The position numbers and the translations under genes were made by a program. Below the pieces are notes generated by a model. The model was not told where the DNA came from, made no database searches, and saw only the letters and a list, made by a program, of their open reading frames with translations. DNA of 35,529 bases from Arsenophonus nasoniae DSM 15247 (GTDB lineage: Bacteria; Pseudomonadota; Gammaproteobacteria; Enterobacterales; Enterobacteriaceae): the NCBI RefSeq assembly GCF_000429565.1, contig NZ_AUCC01000033.1:1-35529 (forward strand), written 5' to 3'. Positions 24,196 to 33,542 of this stretch are shown in pieces. Numbering within the stretch: position 1 is the first letter of the stretch; each line of letters starts with the position of its first letter.

Positions 24196-24839
24196 AATTC
24201 TTTTCATTTGTTATTATGATGGTGATCCTTGAGGTGTTATTTTTGTTTTATTTTAAACAAACTTCCTCCATGGTAGCCATGAGCGTCATTAATATGGGTG
24301 CTTTATGCTGCTTTTTTTCAAAAAACTGGCGCATCACCCCAAAAATCTATAAAACCCTTGTTGTTTTAGCGTTTATTATCGGTAATATTTTCACTTTGAT
24401 CAGAGAAATTATTGAAGGCAATGAATCTTCAGAGATCGTTTACTTCGCGATTATAATTTCTGCGTTAATTAACTTCTTCTTCACCTCTGCAATTGCCTTT
24501 CCGCATTTATCCGGTGCGCCTAATAAAAGCTTTAATTCATCACATGACTTTTCTCCTTTCAATAATGAAACCTCAAGCAGTAATCTTTTTGATGATGATA
24601 TCACTGATAGATTAGATACTAATCCAGCTACAGGGCTATCCATGAGTGGATGTGGTTCAGATTGTGCTGGAAATATGTATGGTTCTGGCAGTTATGATAT
24701 AGGAGGATCCTTATCTTCCTATTCGTTTGATAGTTCTTATGATGACTCTTCTTCACATAATTCATATAACCATTATGACAATGATTTCAGCACGACAAGC
24801 GGGTTCGATCATGATGACTATAGCCGTCGTGATAGTTAA
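24192..24839 (+). CDS. Membrane protein in the traS (entry exclusion) slot
   Basis: 215 residues, overlapping the traG stop (ATGA) after GGAGG (24178-24182). The first ~105 residues hold about four hydrophobic segments (FVIMMVILEVLFLFYF; MVAMSVINMGALCCFF; TLVVLAFIIGNIFTL; FAIIISALINFFFTSAIAF). The rest is a polar tail very rich in Ser, Asp, Tyr and Asn. In F the gene between traG and traT is traS, an inner-membrane exclusion protein, and TraS-type proteins share little sequence. Position and topology suggest a TraS analogue; the long acidic tail is not part of F TraS. The gene is AT-rich (17 G+C in the 60 bases from 24721). Confidence 0.75.
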   Translation: MKFFSFVIMMVILEVLFLFYFKQTSSMVAMSVINMGALCCFFSKNWRITPKIYKTLVVLAFIIGNIFTLIREIIEGNESSEIVYFAIIISALINFFFTSAIAFPHLSGAPNKSFNSSHDFSPFNNETSSSNLFDDDITDRLDTNPATGLSMSGCGSDCAGNMYGSGSYDIGGSLSSYSFDSSYDDSSSHNSYNHYDNDFSTTSGFDHDDYSRRDS

Positions 24840-24868
24840 TCCTTAGATAATCCTTTTTTATCAGAACG

Positions 24869-24896
24869 TTACTTGAACAGGATTCTGTTCAAGTAA
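24869..24896 (+). repeat. 12-bp perfect hairpin between exclusion gene and traT
   Basis: TTACTTGAACAG (24869-24880), loop GATT, and CTGTTCAAGTAA (24885-24896) form a perfect 12-bp stem. No U-run follows (TCTCTTATACC), so it is not a classic terminator; it could be a partial terminator or an RNA-processing and stability element that sets traT expression apart. It lies 33 bases before the traT ATG. Confidence 0.7.
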
Positions 24897-24929
24897 TCTC
24901 TTATACCTTTAACATGGAGTTTTTATAAA

Positions 24930-25670
24930 ATGGCACACCCTTTTAAGCGTTTATTGCTGGTTACTTTAATATCGACATCTGTGGCTATAACAGGCTGTAG
25001 TGCGGTCAGTACGGCAGTGAAAAAACGCAATCTTGAAGTAAAAACCCAAATGAGTGAAACCATTTGGTTAGATCCGGCTTCACAGAAAACCGTTTACTTG
25101 CAAATCAAAAATACGTCCGATAAAGAGATGTCAGATTTAGCGAGCTTAATTAAAAAAGCGGTTGAAGCGAAAGGCTATACGGTCGTGAATAATCCCAATG
25201 CCGCCTATTACTGGATACAGGCCAATGTCTTAAAAGCCGATAAAATGGATTTAAGAGATGCCCAACGCTTTTTATCGCAAGGTTATGAAGGTGCTGCCCT
25301 CGGCGCAGCGGTAGGCGCAAGTGCCATGGCTTATAACGTCGACTCTACCGGCGGCGCATTAGGCGTGGGATTGGCCGCAGGGCTGATTGGCGCAGCAGCG
25401 GATGCCATGGTGGAAGATGTGAATTACACCATGATAACGGATTTGCAGATTAGCGCATTAAGCAAAAACAATAATGTAACGGTCAATGATACCGCACGTC
25501 TTAAACAAGGTACCTCCGGTTCTCAATTGCAGACCAGCACCGAAACCACCAACCGCCATAAATACCAGACGCGGATTGTGTCCAATGCCAACAAAGTCAA
25601 CCTGAAATTTGAAGAGGCGAAACCGGAACTGGAAAACCAGTTAGCCAAAAGTATCGCCAATATTCTTTAA
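24930..25670 (+). CDS. traT: TraT, surface exclusion lipoprotein
   Basis: 246 residues with lipobox ITGC (C23) followed by [20 protein letters not shown], as in TraT. Further family blocks are [20 protein letters not shown], the hydrophobic Ala/Gly regions [19 protein letters not shown] and [20 protein letters not shown], and the end [19 protein letters not shown]. TraT is an abundant oligomeric outer-membrane lipoprotein that blocks mating-pair formation with other donors and, in F, adds to serum resistance. It is not tightly packed with its neighbours (gaps of 90 and 83 bases), so it may have its own expression level. Confidence 0.95.
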   Translation: MAHPFKRLLLVTLISTSVAITGCSAVSTAVKKRNLEVKTQMSETIWLDPASQKTVYLQIKNTSDKEMSDLASLIKKAVEAKGYTVVNNPNAAYYWIQANVLKADKMDLRDAQRFLSQGYEGAALGAAVGASAMAYNVDSTGGALGVGLAAGLIGAAADAMVEDVNYTMITDLQISALSKNNNVTVNDTARLKQGTSGSQLQTSTETTNRHKYQTRIVSNANKVNLKFEEAKPELENQLAKSIANIL

Positions 25671-25695
25671 TTTCTCTCAAAATAATAAGCCCAGT

Positions 25696-25737
25696 TAACT
25701 TAACGCTTTTTCGATAACGAATTGGGCTTCCTCTCGC
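25696..25737 (+). terminator. Possible weak stem-loop between traT and traD
   Basis: AAGCCCAGTT (25698-25707) can pair with AATTGGGCTT (25721-25730 region) with one G-U wobble across a long loop. It is followed by TCCTCTC and not by a U-run. At most an imperfect terminator or spacer hairpin; judged by eye. Confidence 0.3.
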
Positions 25738-25753
25738 TAAGGAACGTTTGATT

Positions 25754-27811
25754 ATGAGTCTTGATGCCAGAAACATGACCCAGGGTGGTCAGGTAATTAA
25801 ATACATGGTGGCGATGTTTATGCAGATAGCCAATATCGTGGCGTTCTGGGTGATTATCGCTACGGTGATGGTCTTTTTTGCCACCATCGCCGTTCAAATC
25901 CCGCTTGAGAAGATGATACACGGGTTAGCTTACTGGGCAATAGACAAACTGGTTATTCCGCTACAGGAAGCGATTGGCACCAGTGAAGGTGGCACCTTCA
26001 CCTTTCACTGGTTAAACCCAAGAACCGGTCAGGTGATTGAATTTGAGAAAACCGCCCGCGAGGTACGCCTCGATAGGTACTTTATTTATTGCTATGTCTT
26101 ATTGAAAGAAGCGGCATTTTGGGCATGGGGAGTCGCTTCCTTTACCTTTGTTGGCCTGATTGTTGCGGTGTTCTGGTGGTTAGGCAAAAAAGGCGCCCAG
26201 CAGCGAAAAAATGAGATTATCGGTGGTCGCTATCTGGCAAATTCGGTAAAAGAGATTAATCAGTTTTTAAAAGCCAAAGGCAAACTCTCATCGCTAAAAA
26301 TCGGCGATTTACACCTGGTTGAAAACAGCGAACAACAAAATATTGGACTGCATGGCACCGTGGGAACAGGGAAAAGTACCGTCATTAATGACCTGTTAAC
26401 GCAGGTAAGAAAACAGCGGAAAAGAGCGATTGTCTACGATAAAGGCAATAACTTTATCCCGCTTTTTTATCGGGAAGGCAAGGACATTATCTTAAATCCA
26501 ATGGATGCACGTTGCCCGAACTGGGATTTATGGCGTGAGTGCCAAGACCGCGCCGATTTTGAAACCTTTGCGCTGCCCTTATTCCCCGATGCCAAAAGCG
26601 GTGACCCTTTCTGGCTCATGTCTGCTCGCCTGTTGTTTGTTGCCACCGCAGAGCATATGCGCTCACATCCTGACCGTTCGATTAAAAAATTATTACAGCG
26701 GTTATTGTCCATTTCGCTGGCTGAATTGCATGATTTTGTACAGGGCACCGATGCCGCTAATTTAGTCGATGGCAGTATAGAAAAAACCGCCATGACCATT
26801 CGTACCGTCTTAAGTGCTTATGTCAAAGCCTTGCGCTACTGTCAGGGATTGGAAAAAGAAAGCAAGCCCCCTTTCTCCATTCGGGAATGGGTGCAAAATG
26901 CCAATGAAGATGCCTGGATTTTCATCTCCAGTGATGGTCGCTTACATACTGCCTTAAAACCGTTAATCAGCACCTGGCTCAATCTCACCATGCAATCCGT
27001 GCTGGCGTTAACACCGAGCAGAGAAAGTCGTATCTGGACAGTGTTAGATGAGTTGCCAAGTCTTCATAAGCTGCCGGTCATTAGCGATTATCTCTCCGAA
27101 GCGCGTAAATTTGGTGGGGCAACCCTTATCGGTATTCAAAACTTCTCGCAACTAGAAGCGAACTATGGCGCTCATGACGCTCGCAATATATGGGATTTGG
27201 CGAATACCAGCCTCTATTTCCGTGCCCCCAGTGGCAGTGTGGCGGAGTGGGTACAAAAAGAACTGGGAGAAACCCGTTTACTTAAATTCCGCGACCAGTA
27301 TAGCTATGGGGTCGATACTATTCGGGATGGCGTGAACTTCTCCAAAGAAGATACCCGTGAAAAAATTGTCAGCTTCTCTGATATTCAGAATTTGGATGAT
27401 TTGGAGTGCTTTGTCTCGCTCCGCGGGAATGTGCCGATTGTCAAACTCACGCTGGAACACAAACCGTATGAAACGATTGCCGCAGGGAAAATTGAGCGCG
27501 ATGTATCAGCAGTTTTTGATAATCAGATTGAGCAGGAACTGAATAAATCGGGAATTGAAAATAAAGTGGATAAATTGGTCACCGGTCGGCGTAATCAATC
27601 AAACCAAAGCAATCAAAATCAGACCAACAACCCACAGACGATGGAAATAACACCTCCTGAACAGACCCATTATGTTGAGCCGGTTAATTATTATGGCACC
27701 GCAAAAACCGGCAAACCGGTATTAGAAGCAGAAGAGAATAACTTGGATAACCCAGCACAGGAGACAAACAACAACCTAAGACATGAAAAAAGCACCGATA
27801 AGGAGGTTTAG
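25754..27811 (+). CDS. traD: TraD, type IV coupling protein ATPase
   Basis: 685 residues from ATG 25754, chosen because the protein then begins MSLDARNMTQGGQ, like F TraD (MSFNAKDMTQGGQ); a TTG at 25748 is also in frame. Two N-terminal membrane helices (about 21-45 and 115-140) are followed by Walker A GTVGTGKS (201-208), the block LNPMDARCPNWDLW, Walker B-like WTVLDELPSLHKLP, and GIQNFSQLE. It links the relaxosome to the channel. The Gln/Asn-rich tail (NQSNQSNQNQTNNPQ) stands where F TraD has its variable repeat and TraM-binding tail. It ends 3 bases before traI. Confidence 0.95.
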   Translation: MSLDARNMTQGGQVIKYMVAMFMQIANIVAFWVIIATVMVFFATIAVQIPLEKMIHGLAYWAIDKLVIPLQEAIGTSEGGTFTFHWLNPRTGQVIEFEKTAREVRLDRYFIYCYVLLKEAAFWAWGVASFTFVGLIVAVFWWLGKKGAQQRKNEIIGGRYLANSVKEINQFLKAKGKLSSLKIGDLHLVENSEQQNIGLHGTVGTGKSTVINDLLTQVRKQRKRAIVYDKGNNFIPLFYREGKDIILNPMDARCPNWDLWRECQDRADFETFALPLFPDAKSGDPFWLMSARLLFVATAEHMRSHPDRSIKKLLQRLLSISLAELHDFVQGTDAANLVDGSIEKTAMTIRTVLSAYVKALRYCQGLEKESKPPFSIREWVQNANEDAWIFISSDGRLHTALKPLISTWLNLTMQSVLALTPSRESRIWTVLDELPSLHKLPVISDYLSEARKFGGATLIGIQNFSQLEANYGAHDARNIWDLANTSLYFRAPSGSVAEWVQKELGETRLLKFRDQYSYGVDTIRDGVNFSKEDTREKIVSFSDIQNLDDLECFVSLRGNVPIVKLTLEHKPYETIAAGKIERDVSAVFDNQIEQELNKSGIENKVDKLVTGRRNQSNQSNQNQTNNPQTMEITPPEQTHYVEPVNYYGTAKTGKPVLEAEENNLDNPAQETNNNLRHEKSTDKEV

Positions 27812-27814
27812 CTT

Positions 27815-30800
27815 ATGCTGTCGGTCAAAAATCTCACCAGTGGCGGCGCTTCCGCCAGTGCCAACTATTATGAGGAAAAGGATAACTATTACTTTGTCGG
27901 TGAAGAAGGCACTGGGTGGTTTGGTAAAGGCGCTGAGCGGTTAGGATTAACCGGCACGGTGGATAGAAACACCTTTGAGCAGATGCTGGAAGGGAAACTA
28001 CCGGATGGTACGCAGTTAAGCTTTAATAAAACGGGTAAGAATCAGCATCGACCAGGCTATGATTTAACCTTTTCCGCGCCCAAAAGTGTTTCGGTATTAG
28101 CCTTGGTTGAAGGCAATACTGCGGTGCTTGATGCACATAAAAAGGCGGTGGCATCAGCCCTCAAAGAGATTGAAAATATAAGCTCAACCCGCACAATGAC
28201 AAAAGGGGTCACACAAACGGAAATGACCAGCAATACAATTGCTGCCCTTTTTATGCATACCACTAATCGCAATCTCGACCCTAATTTACATACCCATGCC
28301 TTATTAATCAATGCCACCTGGTCAGATAAGAAAGGCTGGAAAACACTGTCATCAGATACCATCAATCGTAATGGATTTAACGAAATTATCCGCGATTTAC
28401 AGATTACTTTTGGGTCTATTTATCGCCAGCACCTAAAAGAAAGTTTGCAGAAACAGGGGTATTCGTTTATTTCAACGGGGAAAAATGGCCTATGGGAAAT
28501 AGAAGGCGTACCAACTGAACCTTTTTCATCTAGGCGCAAAGAGGTTGTCGAGGCGGTAGGCGAAACGGCTTCCGCTAAACAAAAGAGTGCCGCCGTGTTA
28601 GCGACCCGTAAAGCAAAAACCTTTACCAATGTTGAGACACTCCATAAAGAATGGCAAGCAAGGCTGGCGAAGACGGGATATTCAGCGGATAACGTGAAAA
28701 AAGCAGAAAACCTCAACCCATCTACGCCTATGGTTAACCTAAAAGAGGCTATCTCACAATCCATTAAGGTACTATCGGATAAAAACACCCGATTTTCCTA
28801 TGATGCCTTATTAACCCATGTCATTAATCGCATCCCTTGCCAGCCGAAAGTATTAGAAACATTACGCAAGGAAATTAACCAGGCGATTAAACAAGGGAGT
28901 ATCGTACCGCTTAATTCAGAAAGCACGCTGTTAACCACAGAAAACCACCTTAAACAGGAAAATGCGGTCAGCACGTTAATTCATCAGTTGCGGTACAGTA
29001 AACATGAATTAACAACAGCACAGGAAAGCGCGTTAGCAAAAAATATTACCCAAAACAATGTCAGATTTAATCTGGTTAATCTTAAAGGCGGGTTTACCCA
29101 TGAAATTCAGGTTATCGAGGAACTTCATGGCTTGGCCAAAGAAAATAAGTTAAATACCGTGATTATTACGCCGAATAAAAAAATCAGCGATAAATTACAG
29201 GAACAGGTCAATAAGAAAGTAAAAACCATCAGCATTGATGACTATTTAAATGCCCCCCATAAAAATAACAATAAACGGCAATTAATCGGAATTTACCAGT
29301 CTGAACACTTACCCCTTAACAAAGTTGCGGCATTACTTAGTCGGTCATATACCGAGGGCGATACGATTATTGCATTGGATAGTGCCAGCCGTAAAAACAA
29401 AGGACTGACCAGTGAAATCGCCCGCGCACTCGGCACCGAACCGATTAACGCTTTTGAATCCAATGCCGATAAACATCTCTATTTTGTCCCTGAACAGGAC
29501 AAAACGAGTAGAATACAGACCGCCGCTAATCATTTTGCTAACTTTTATGCTTTAAATAAGGATGTCATCATTCAGGCAGGAAATAACCCAACAAAAGAAG
29601 CAATAACCACCAAAACCCGTGAGGTTTTAATCGAAAAAGGATTGCTGTCTGAAAATAAGATGGTAGTGGCTACCAAAAAATCGATATTTTTAGATGCAGC
29701 CAACCGCAATCAGCGTAGCACCTATAACATCGGCATGATACTTGAGCGCACCACAGAAAATGAACGGCAGCAATATCAGATAAAAAGTATTAGCAAACAA
29801 AGTAATAAACTCCTATTGCAAGATAGTGCGGGTAACACCTCCGCCCTTTCAATTAATAAAATTGATAGTCACTACCGTCTCTTCAAGGTACAGGAGATGG
29901 AATTAAGAGAAGGTGATAGAGTCAAATCAACTGGCGTGTTCGGCCAAAATATCCAGGCGGGTAAAACCTTTACCATTACCGAGCTAAAAAAAGGCAATTT
30001 TTTATTTGCCGATAAAATCATCATGGAAGATGAATACGGCAAAAAAGCGTCATTCACCCCAAAAGCCGATAGCAAACTGGAATACCACTACTGTGAAGCG
30101 TTTGGGAATAGCCTTGATAAAAATCAAACCGTGATTGCGGTATTTAACGAAAAAGAGGTCAATAATTTGACCATCAATCAGATAAGACGCAGTGGAAAGA
30201 ATATTATCGGTATAACCGGTTTGGATAGCGATAGCATCCAAAAACGGTTACAACAAAGTGAAATTAGCACCACCGTGCTCTCTGATATTCAGCAAGGTGA
30301 CGAATCATTTTTGAAAGCGGCCGAGGTTGCTAAAAATAATGCCACCCCTGATATCCAAAAACAACTGAACATCGCCATTGACCGGCGGACAAAATCAAGT
30401 ATGGTTTTTAATAGCCTGGATGTTATTACCGATGCAGCAAAATCCAGTAATTTTACGTTTAATGATTGCATAAACGCTTTTAAACAACGCCTAAAAAAAG
30501 GCGAAGTGAAATGCGTGGATGAAACAACGCACGAGTTTTATGGGCGCTTTATTCGCAAAGAAGATTTTGATAATGAGGTCAAAATCCTCACGCAGATTTT
30601 ACAGGGCAAAAACAGTCAATTACCGTTAATCCAGAATAAAGAAAAACTGCATTTTACCGGATTAACCCAAGGTCAACAAAAAGCCGCCAAACTCGTTTTA
30701 ACTTCAAAAGACCAGACGATCATGATACAAGGTTATGCGGGGGTCGGGAAAACCACTCAATTTAAAACGGTAGCACAAGCACTTAACGATAATCGACCCG

Positions 30801-32719
30801 ACGTGAATATCGTCGGCCTCGCACCCACCCATAAAGCCGTCAATGAATTACAGGCAGCGGGCATAAAATCCCAAACTATTGCCAGTTTCCTGATGGAAAA
30901 GCACCAGAACAACCTCAAAACATCGTATAAAAATACCTTGTTTGTGATTGATGAAAGCTCGATGATTGGCAATAAAACCCTGGCAGAATTACTACTTAAC
31001 ATCACGGATAATGCAGGAAGAGTCGTCCTCTCAGGGGATGCAAAACAGCTAAAAGCCTTCGAGCGGGGTGCCCCTTTTGCCCTTGCTTGGCAACGAAGTG
31101 CCGCCGATAAAGTGGTAATGGACGAAATCGTCAGACAAACCCCCGAATTAAAACCCGCTATTGAGGCAATCATTGCCGGAAACACACAAAAATCATTGGA
31201 TATTATTCGTCAGGTTTCCCCTGACCGGGTAGCAAGGAATAATGGCGCTTTTATCCCCGAAAGCGCAATCATGAAGGGGGATTCATCAGGTAAACCACAG
31301 GAAAACGACAATCAAATGATAAAAATGGTGATTGATGACTATGTGGGGAGAGAGAAAGAAGCGCGTGATAACACGGTGATTATCACCCCGTTAAATGCCG
31401 ATCGAAATCAGTTAAATGAAAATATTCATGCGGTGATGCAAAGTCAACAGATGCTGGGTAAATCAGCCATTATTCCTGTTTTGCAACGCATCAACCATCA
31501 GGAAGCGGATTTAAAAGATAGTCAATTTTGGCAAAACCAGTTGGGGCACATCGCAAAAATCAATCAACACTATTTTCAGATAACAGGCGTTTCAAAAGAA
31601 GGCATTGTTGGTCTGATAAATCGGGAAAATAATCAGGAGAAATACCTGTCACCGCTTGAAGTGAATCCTGCCGTCGTCGCGCTCTTTGAAGACAAAACCA
31701 TTGAAGTCTCAGAGGGTGAAAAAATTCGCCTCACCACAACCGATAAAGACCGCAATATTGCCAATAACGACAGGGGCATGATAAAGCGGATTGAGGGCGA
31801 TAAGCTCTATATTGAGTTAAACGGCAAGCTCGTCACCTATCAACCACAAAAAGAATACGCTGACAGACATCTGGATTACACCTATGCCATCACAAGCTAT
31901 GCCTCACAAGGCGCTTCTTATCCGTATGTCATCGTCTATGAAGGCTCGCGTACCATCGCCGCAATGGATAATACCTATGTGGAATTATCCCGCGCAAAAG
32001 CTCACGTTCAGATTTATTTGCGGGATGGGGATGCCTGGATGGAAGCCCTTACAAAAAATTCCGGTGACAGATTAACCGCGCATGACATCCTGAACAAACA
32101 GGAAGACCAACTGGCTCGCAATGAAATCAGAATTTGGGATAACAGCAAAGAAATTGGTAACACAAAGCTGGCACAAAAGATAGAACCATCACTACTTGAA
32201 GTGGCCAGGTTTTCCCATCATGACCGACCAGAATTATTATTACCTGTCAACAACGAGCACGGCATTCAGCGTGGAAATCTCCATATTCCGGTTGGCGTTT
32301 ATACAGGGAAAGTAAACATCGAAGAAGCCACTTACAAAGGTGCATCCGATGGCTTATATATCGTACTAAATAAGGGTAATGATGAAAACAGCATCAATCT
32401 TTATTCGTTGTCACAATTTGACGAAGCCTTAAAAAAAGATACCAAAGACCATTCGATTGTGATTGAACTCGATAATACCAATATCCCTATAAATGAAATC
32501 CCTGAAAGTTTACCGCAAGATAGAGAAATAGAAAAAATTAATGAAAATCAGGACATAACACTAGAATCGGCACTACTGCATGATGATGAGAAAATACCCG
32601 ATCTTCAACTCGCAGAAGAATCTCCGACACGGGAAAAGGAAAATGAGGAAATCAATATCTCATATCATCATGAAGAAGAACAAAAACAAAAAATCAAAGA
32701 AAAAGAGTATGGAGATTAA
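27815..32719 (+). CDS. traI: TraI, MOB-F relaxase/helicase
   Basis: 1634 residues (F TraI 1756), starting 8 bases after AGGAGG (27801-27806). The relaxase domain has the tyrosine pairs Y18-Y19 and Y25-Y26 (NYYEEKDNYY) and the metal-binding triad H148, H159, H161 (LHTHALL). HRPGYDLTFSAPKSVSVLAL matches TraI/TrwC. A degenerate RecD-like domain follows, then the active helicase with Walker A GYAGVGKTT (973-981), motif II IDESSM (1045-1050), LSGDAKQL, and AITSYASQGASYPYVIVYEG. The last ~130 residues are acidic and of low complexity; the F C-terminal TraM-binding region is not obvious. It nicks oriT and unwinds the transferred strand. Confidence 0.96.
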   Translation: MLSVKNLTSGGASASANYYEEKDNYYFVGEEGTGWFGKGAERLGLTGTVDRNTFEQMLEGKLPDGTQLSFNKTGKNQHRPGYDLTFSAPKSVSVLALVEGNTAVLDAHKKAVASALKEIENISSTRTMTKGVTQTEMTSNTIAALFMHTTNRNLDPNLHTHALLINATWSDKKGWKTLSSDTINRNGFNEIIRDLQITFGSIYRQHLKESLQKQGYSFISTGKNGLWEIEGVPTEPFSSRRKEVVEAVGETASAKQKSAAVLATRKAKTFTNVETLHKEWQARLAKTGYSADNVKKAENLNPSTPMVNLKEAISQSIKVLSDKNTRFSYDALLTHVINRIPCQPKVLETLRKEINQAIKQGSIVPLNSESTLLTTENHLKQENAVSTLIHQLRYSKHELTTAQESALAKNITQNNVRFNLVNLKGGFTHEIQVIEELHGLAKENKLNTVIITPNKKISDKLQEQVNKKVKTISIDDYLNAPHKNNNKRQLIGIYQSEHLPLNKVAALLSRSYTEGDTIIALDSASRKNKGLTSEIARALGTEPINAFESNADKHLYFVPEQDKTSRIQTAANHFANFYALNKDVIIQAGNNPTKEAITTKTREVLIEKGLLSENKMVVATKKSIFLDAANRNQRSTYNIGMILERTTENERQQYQIKSISKQSNKLLLQDSAGNTSALSINKIDSHYRLFKVQEMELREGDRVKSTGVFGQNIQAGKTFTITELKKGNFLFADKIIMEDEYGKKASFTPKADSKLEYHYCEAFGNSLDKNQTVIAVFNEKEVNNLTINQIRRSGKNIIGITGLDSDSIQKRLQQSEISTTVLSDIQQGDESFLKAAEVAKNNATPDIQKQLNIAIDRRTKSSMVFNSLDVITDAAKSSNFTFNDCINAFKQRLKKGEVKCVDETTHEFYGRFIRKEDFDNEVKILTQILQGKNSQLPLIQNKEKLHFTGLTQGQQKAAKLVLTSKDQTIMIQGYAGVGKTTQFKTVAQALNDNRPDVNIVGLAPTHKAVNELQAAGIKSQTIASFLMEKHQNNLKTSYKNTLFVIDESSMIGNKTLAELLLNITDNAGRVVLSGDAKQLKAFERGAPFALAWQRSAADKVVMDEIVRQTPELKPAIEAIIAGNTQKSLDIIRQVSPDRVARNNGAFIPESAIMKGDSSGKPQENDNQMIKMVIDDYVGREKEARDNTVIITPLNADRNQLNENIHAVMQSQQMLGKSAIIPVLQRINHQEADLKDSQFWQNQLGHIAKINQHYFQITGVSKEGIVGLINRENNQEKYLSPLEVNPAVVALFEDKTIEVSEGEKIRLTTTDKDRNIANNDRGMIKRIEGDKLYIELNGKLVTYQPQKEYADRHLDYTYAITSYASQGASYPYVIVYEGSRTIAAMDNTYVELSRAKAHVQIYLRDGDAWMEALTKNSGDRLTAHDILNKQEDQLARNEIRIWDNSKEIGNTKLAQKIEPSLLEVARFSHHDRPELLLPVNNEHGIQRGNLHIPVGVYTGKVNIEEATYKGASDGLYIVLNKGNDENSINLYSLSQFDEALKKDTKDHSIVIELDNTNIPINEIPESLPQDREIEKINENQDITLESALLHDDEKIPDLQLAEESPTREKENEEINISYHHEEEQKQKIKEKEYGD

Positions 32720-32780
32720 AATGATGGCTCCGAATAATAGAAAATCACATTGAGTAATCATAATAAATTCAATAAAATAA

Positions 32781-32811
32781 TTCCTCTTCAACCAAGAGGA
32801 AGCGTAATATG
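32781..32811 (+). promoter_or_regulatory. Hairpin enclosing the ribosome site of the DUF2076 gene
   Basis: TTCCTCTT (32781-32788), loop CAACC, and AAGAGGAA (32794-32801) form a perfect 8-bp stem. The 3' arm contains the only Shine-Dalgarno (AGAGGA) of the ATG at 32809. In the folded state the site would be closed. The arrangement fits a translational switch, such as an RNA thermometer, and the downstream pair includes a small heat-shock protein. Pairing is seen; regulation is inferred. Confidence 0.6.
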
Positions 32812-33468
32812 CAAGCCGAAGAAAAACAGCTTATCGAAGATCTATTTCAACGCTTGAAGCAAGCGGAGACACCCTCTAATTCTCTCGATTCAGAGGCGAA
32901 TAGTCTGATTCAAACTTTGATTAAGCAACAACCCGAATCCCCTTATTTTATGGCGCAATCTATTATCATCCAAGAAGCGGCACTAAAAAGGCTTACCCAA
33001 CAAGTCAAACAATTACAAGATGAAGTCATTCAATTAAAGAAGGGAGCGGAAATACAGTTAAGAAAAGGCGGTTTTCTGAGTGGCTTGATAGAAAAAATCA
33101 ACCCTAGTCAACCCGTTACACCCGTAACAGAAAAACCACAACAGCAAACGCCTCAATACCAACAACCAACTAACATTTCAGGCGGTAGTAGTGGTTTTTT
33201 ATCTGGTGCGCTAAAAACAGCAGCAGGAGTCGCCGGTGGTGTAATGATAGGTAATATGTTAACTAACATGTTTAATCATTCAACACCCAATGAAATTATA
33301 AATATTATTCAAGATCCGCCTGATTCAGCCAGTAACAATCATTCAACGATGAATGATAATTTCCAGCCTACCAATTTTGACACATTTGATCAAAATACAA
33401 GATTGACTAATAACGATTATTCGAATGATGACTATTCCGACGATATCAGTGGTGATGATTTTATTTAA
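32809..33468 (+). CDS. DUF2076-family protein
   Basis: 219 residues. The N-terminus (MQAEEKQLIEDLFQRLKQAE, then SLDSEANSLIQTLIKQQPES, then PYFMAQSIIIQEAALKRLTQ) follows the DUF2076 pattern, continuing into a short coiled coil (QQVKQLQDEVIQLKKG). Next come a Gln/Pro linker, a hydrophobic Gly/Ala stretch (GFLSGALKTAAGVAGGVMIG) and an Asp/Ser/Tyr/Asn-rich tail (DYSNDDYSDDISGDDF). The family's function is not known to me; the Gly/Ala segment could insert in a membrane. It sits 90 bases after traI and 74 bases before the small heat-shock gene on the same strand. The tail resembles in composition that of the traS-slot protein (24192). Confidence 0.8.
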   Translation: MQAEEKQLIEDLFQRLKQAETPSNSLDSEANSLIQTLIKQQPESPYFMAQSIIIQEAALKRLTQQVKQLQDEVIQLKKGAEIQLRKGGFLSGLIEKINPSQPVTPVTEKPQQQTPQYQQPTNISGGSSGFLSGALKTAAGVAGGVMIGNMLTNMFNHSTPNEIINIIQDPPDSASNNHSTMNDNFQPTNFDTFDQNTRLTNNDYSNDDYSDDISGDDFI

Positions 33469-33542
33469 TCTCAGACTATTTTTTCAAAAAAAATTATCAG
33501 ACACTTGAAAATAAAGTTAATAAGCACAAAAAGGAGGACAAT

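Noticed and set aside
28420-31185. Long - strand ORFs inside traI (28420-28788, 30757-31185) and similar ones inside traC (11543-11881)
   Set aside because: The sense-strand genes have all family motifs in frame; the opposite frames carry no recognisable domain or start signal.
32721-32753. 10-codon leader peptide (ATG 32721) after traI
   Set aside because: GGAG lies 6 bases upstream, but the frame is too short and unpatterned to support; it could be tested along with the hairpin at 32781.
33504-33533. Sigma-32 promoter for the small heat-shock gene
   Set aside because: CTTGAAA fits the -35 element, but no CCCCAT-like -10 is found at the right distance.
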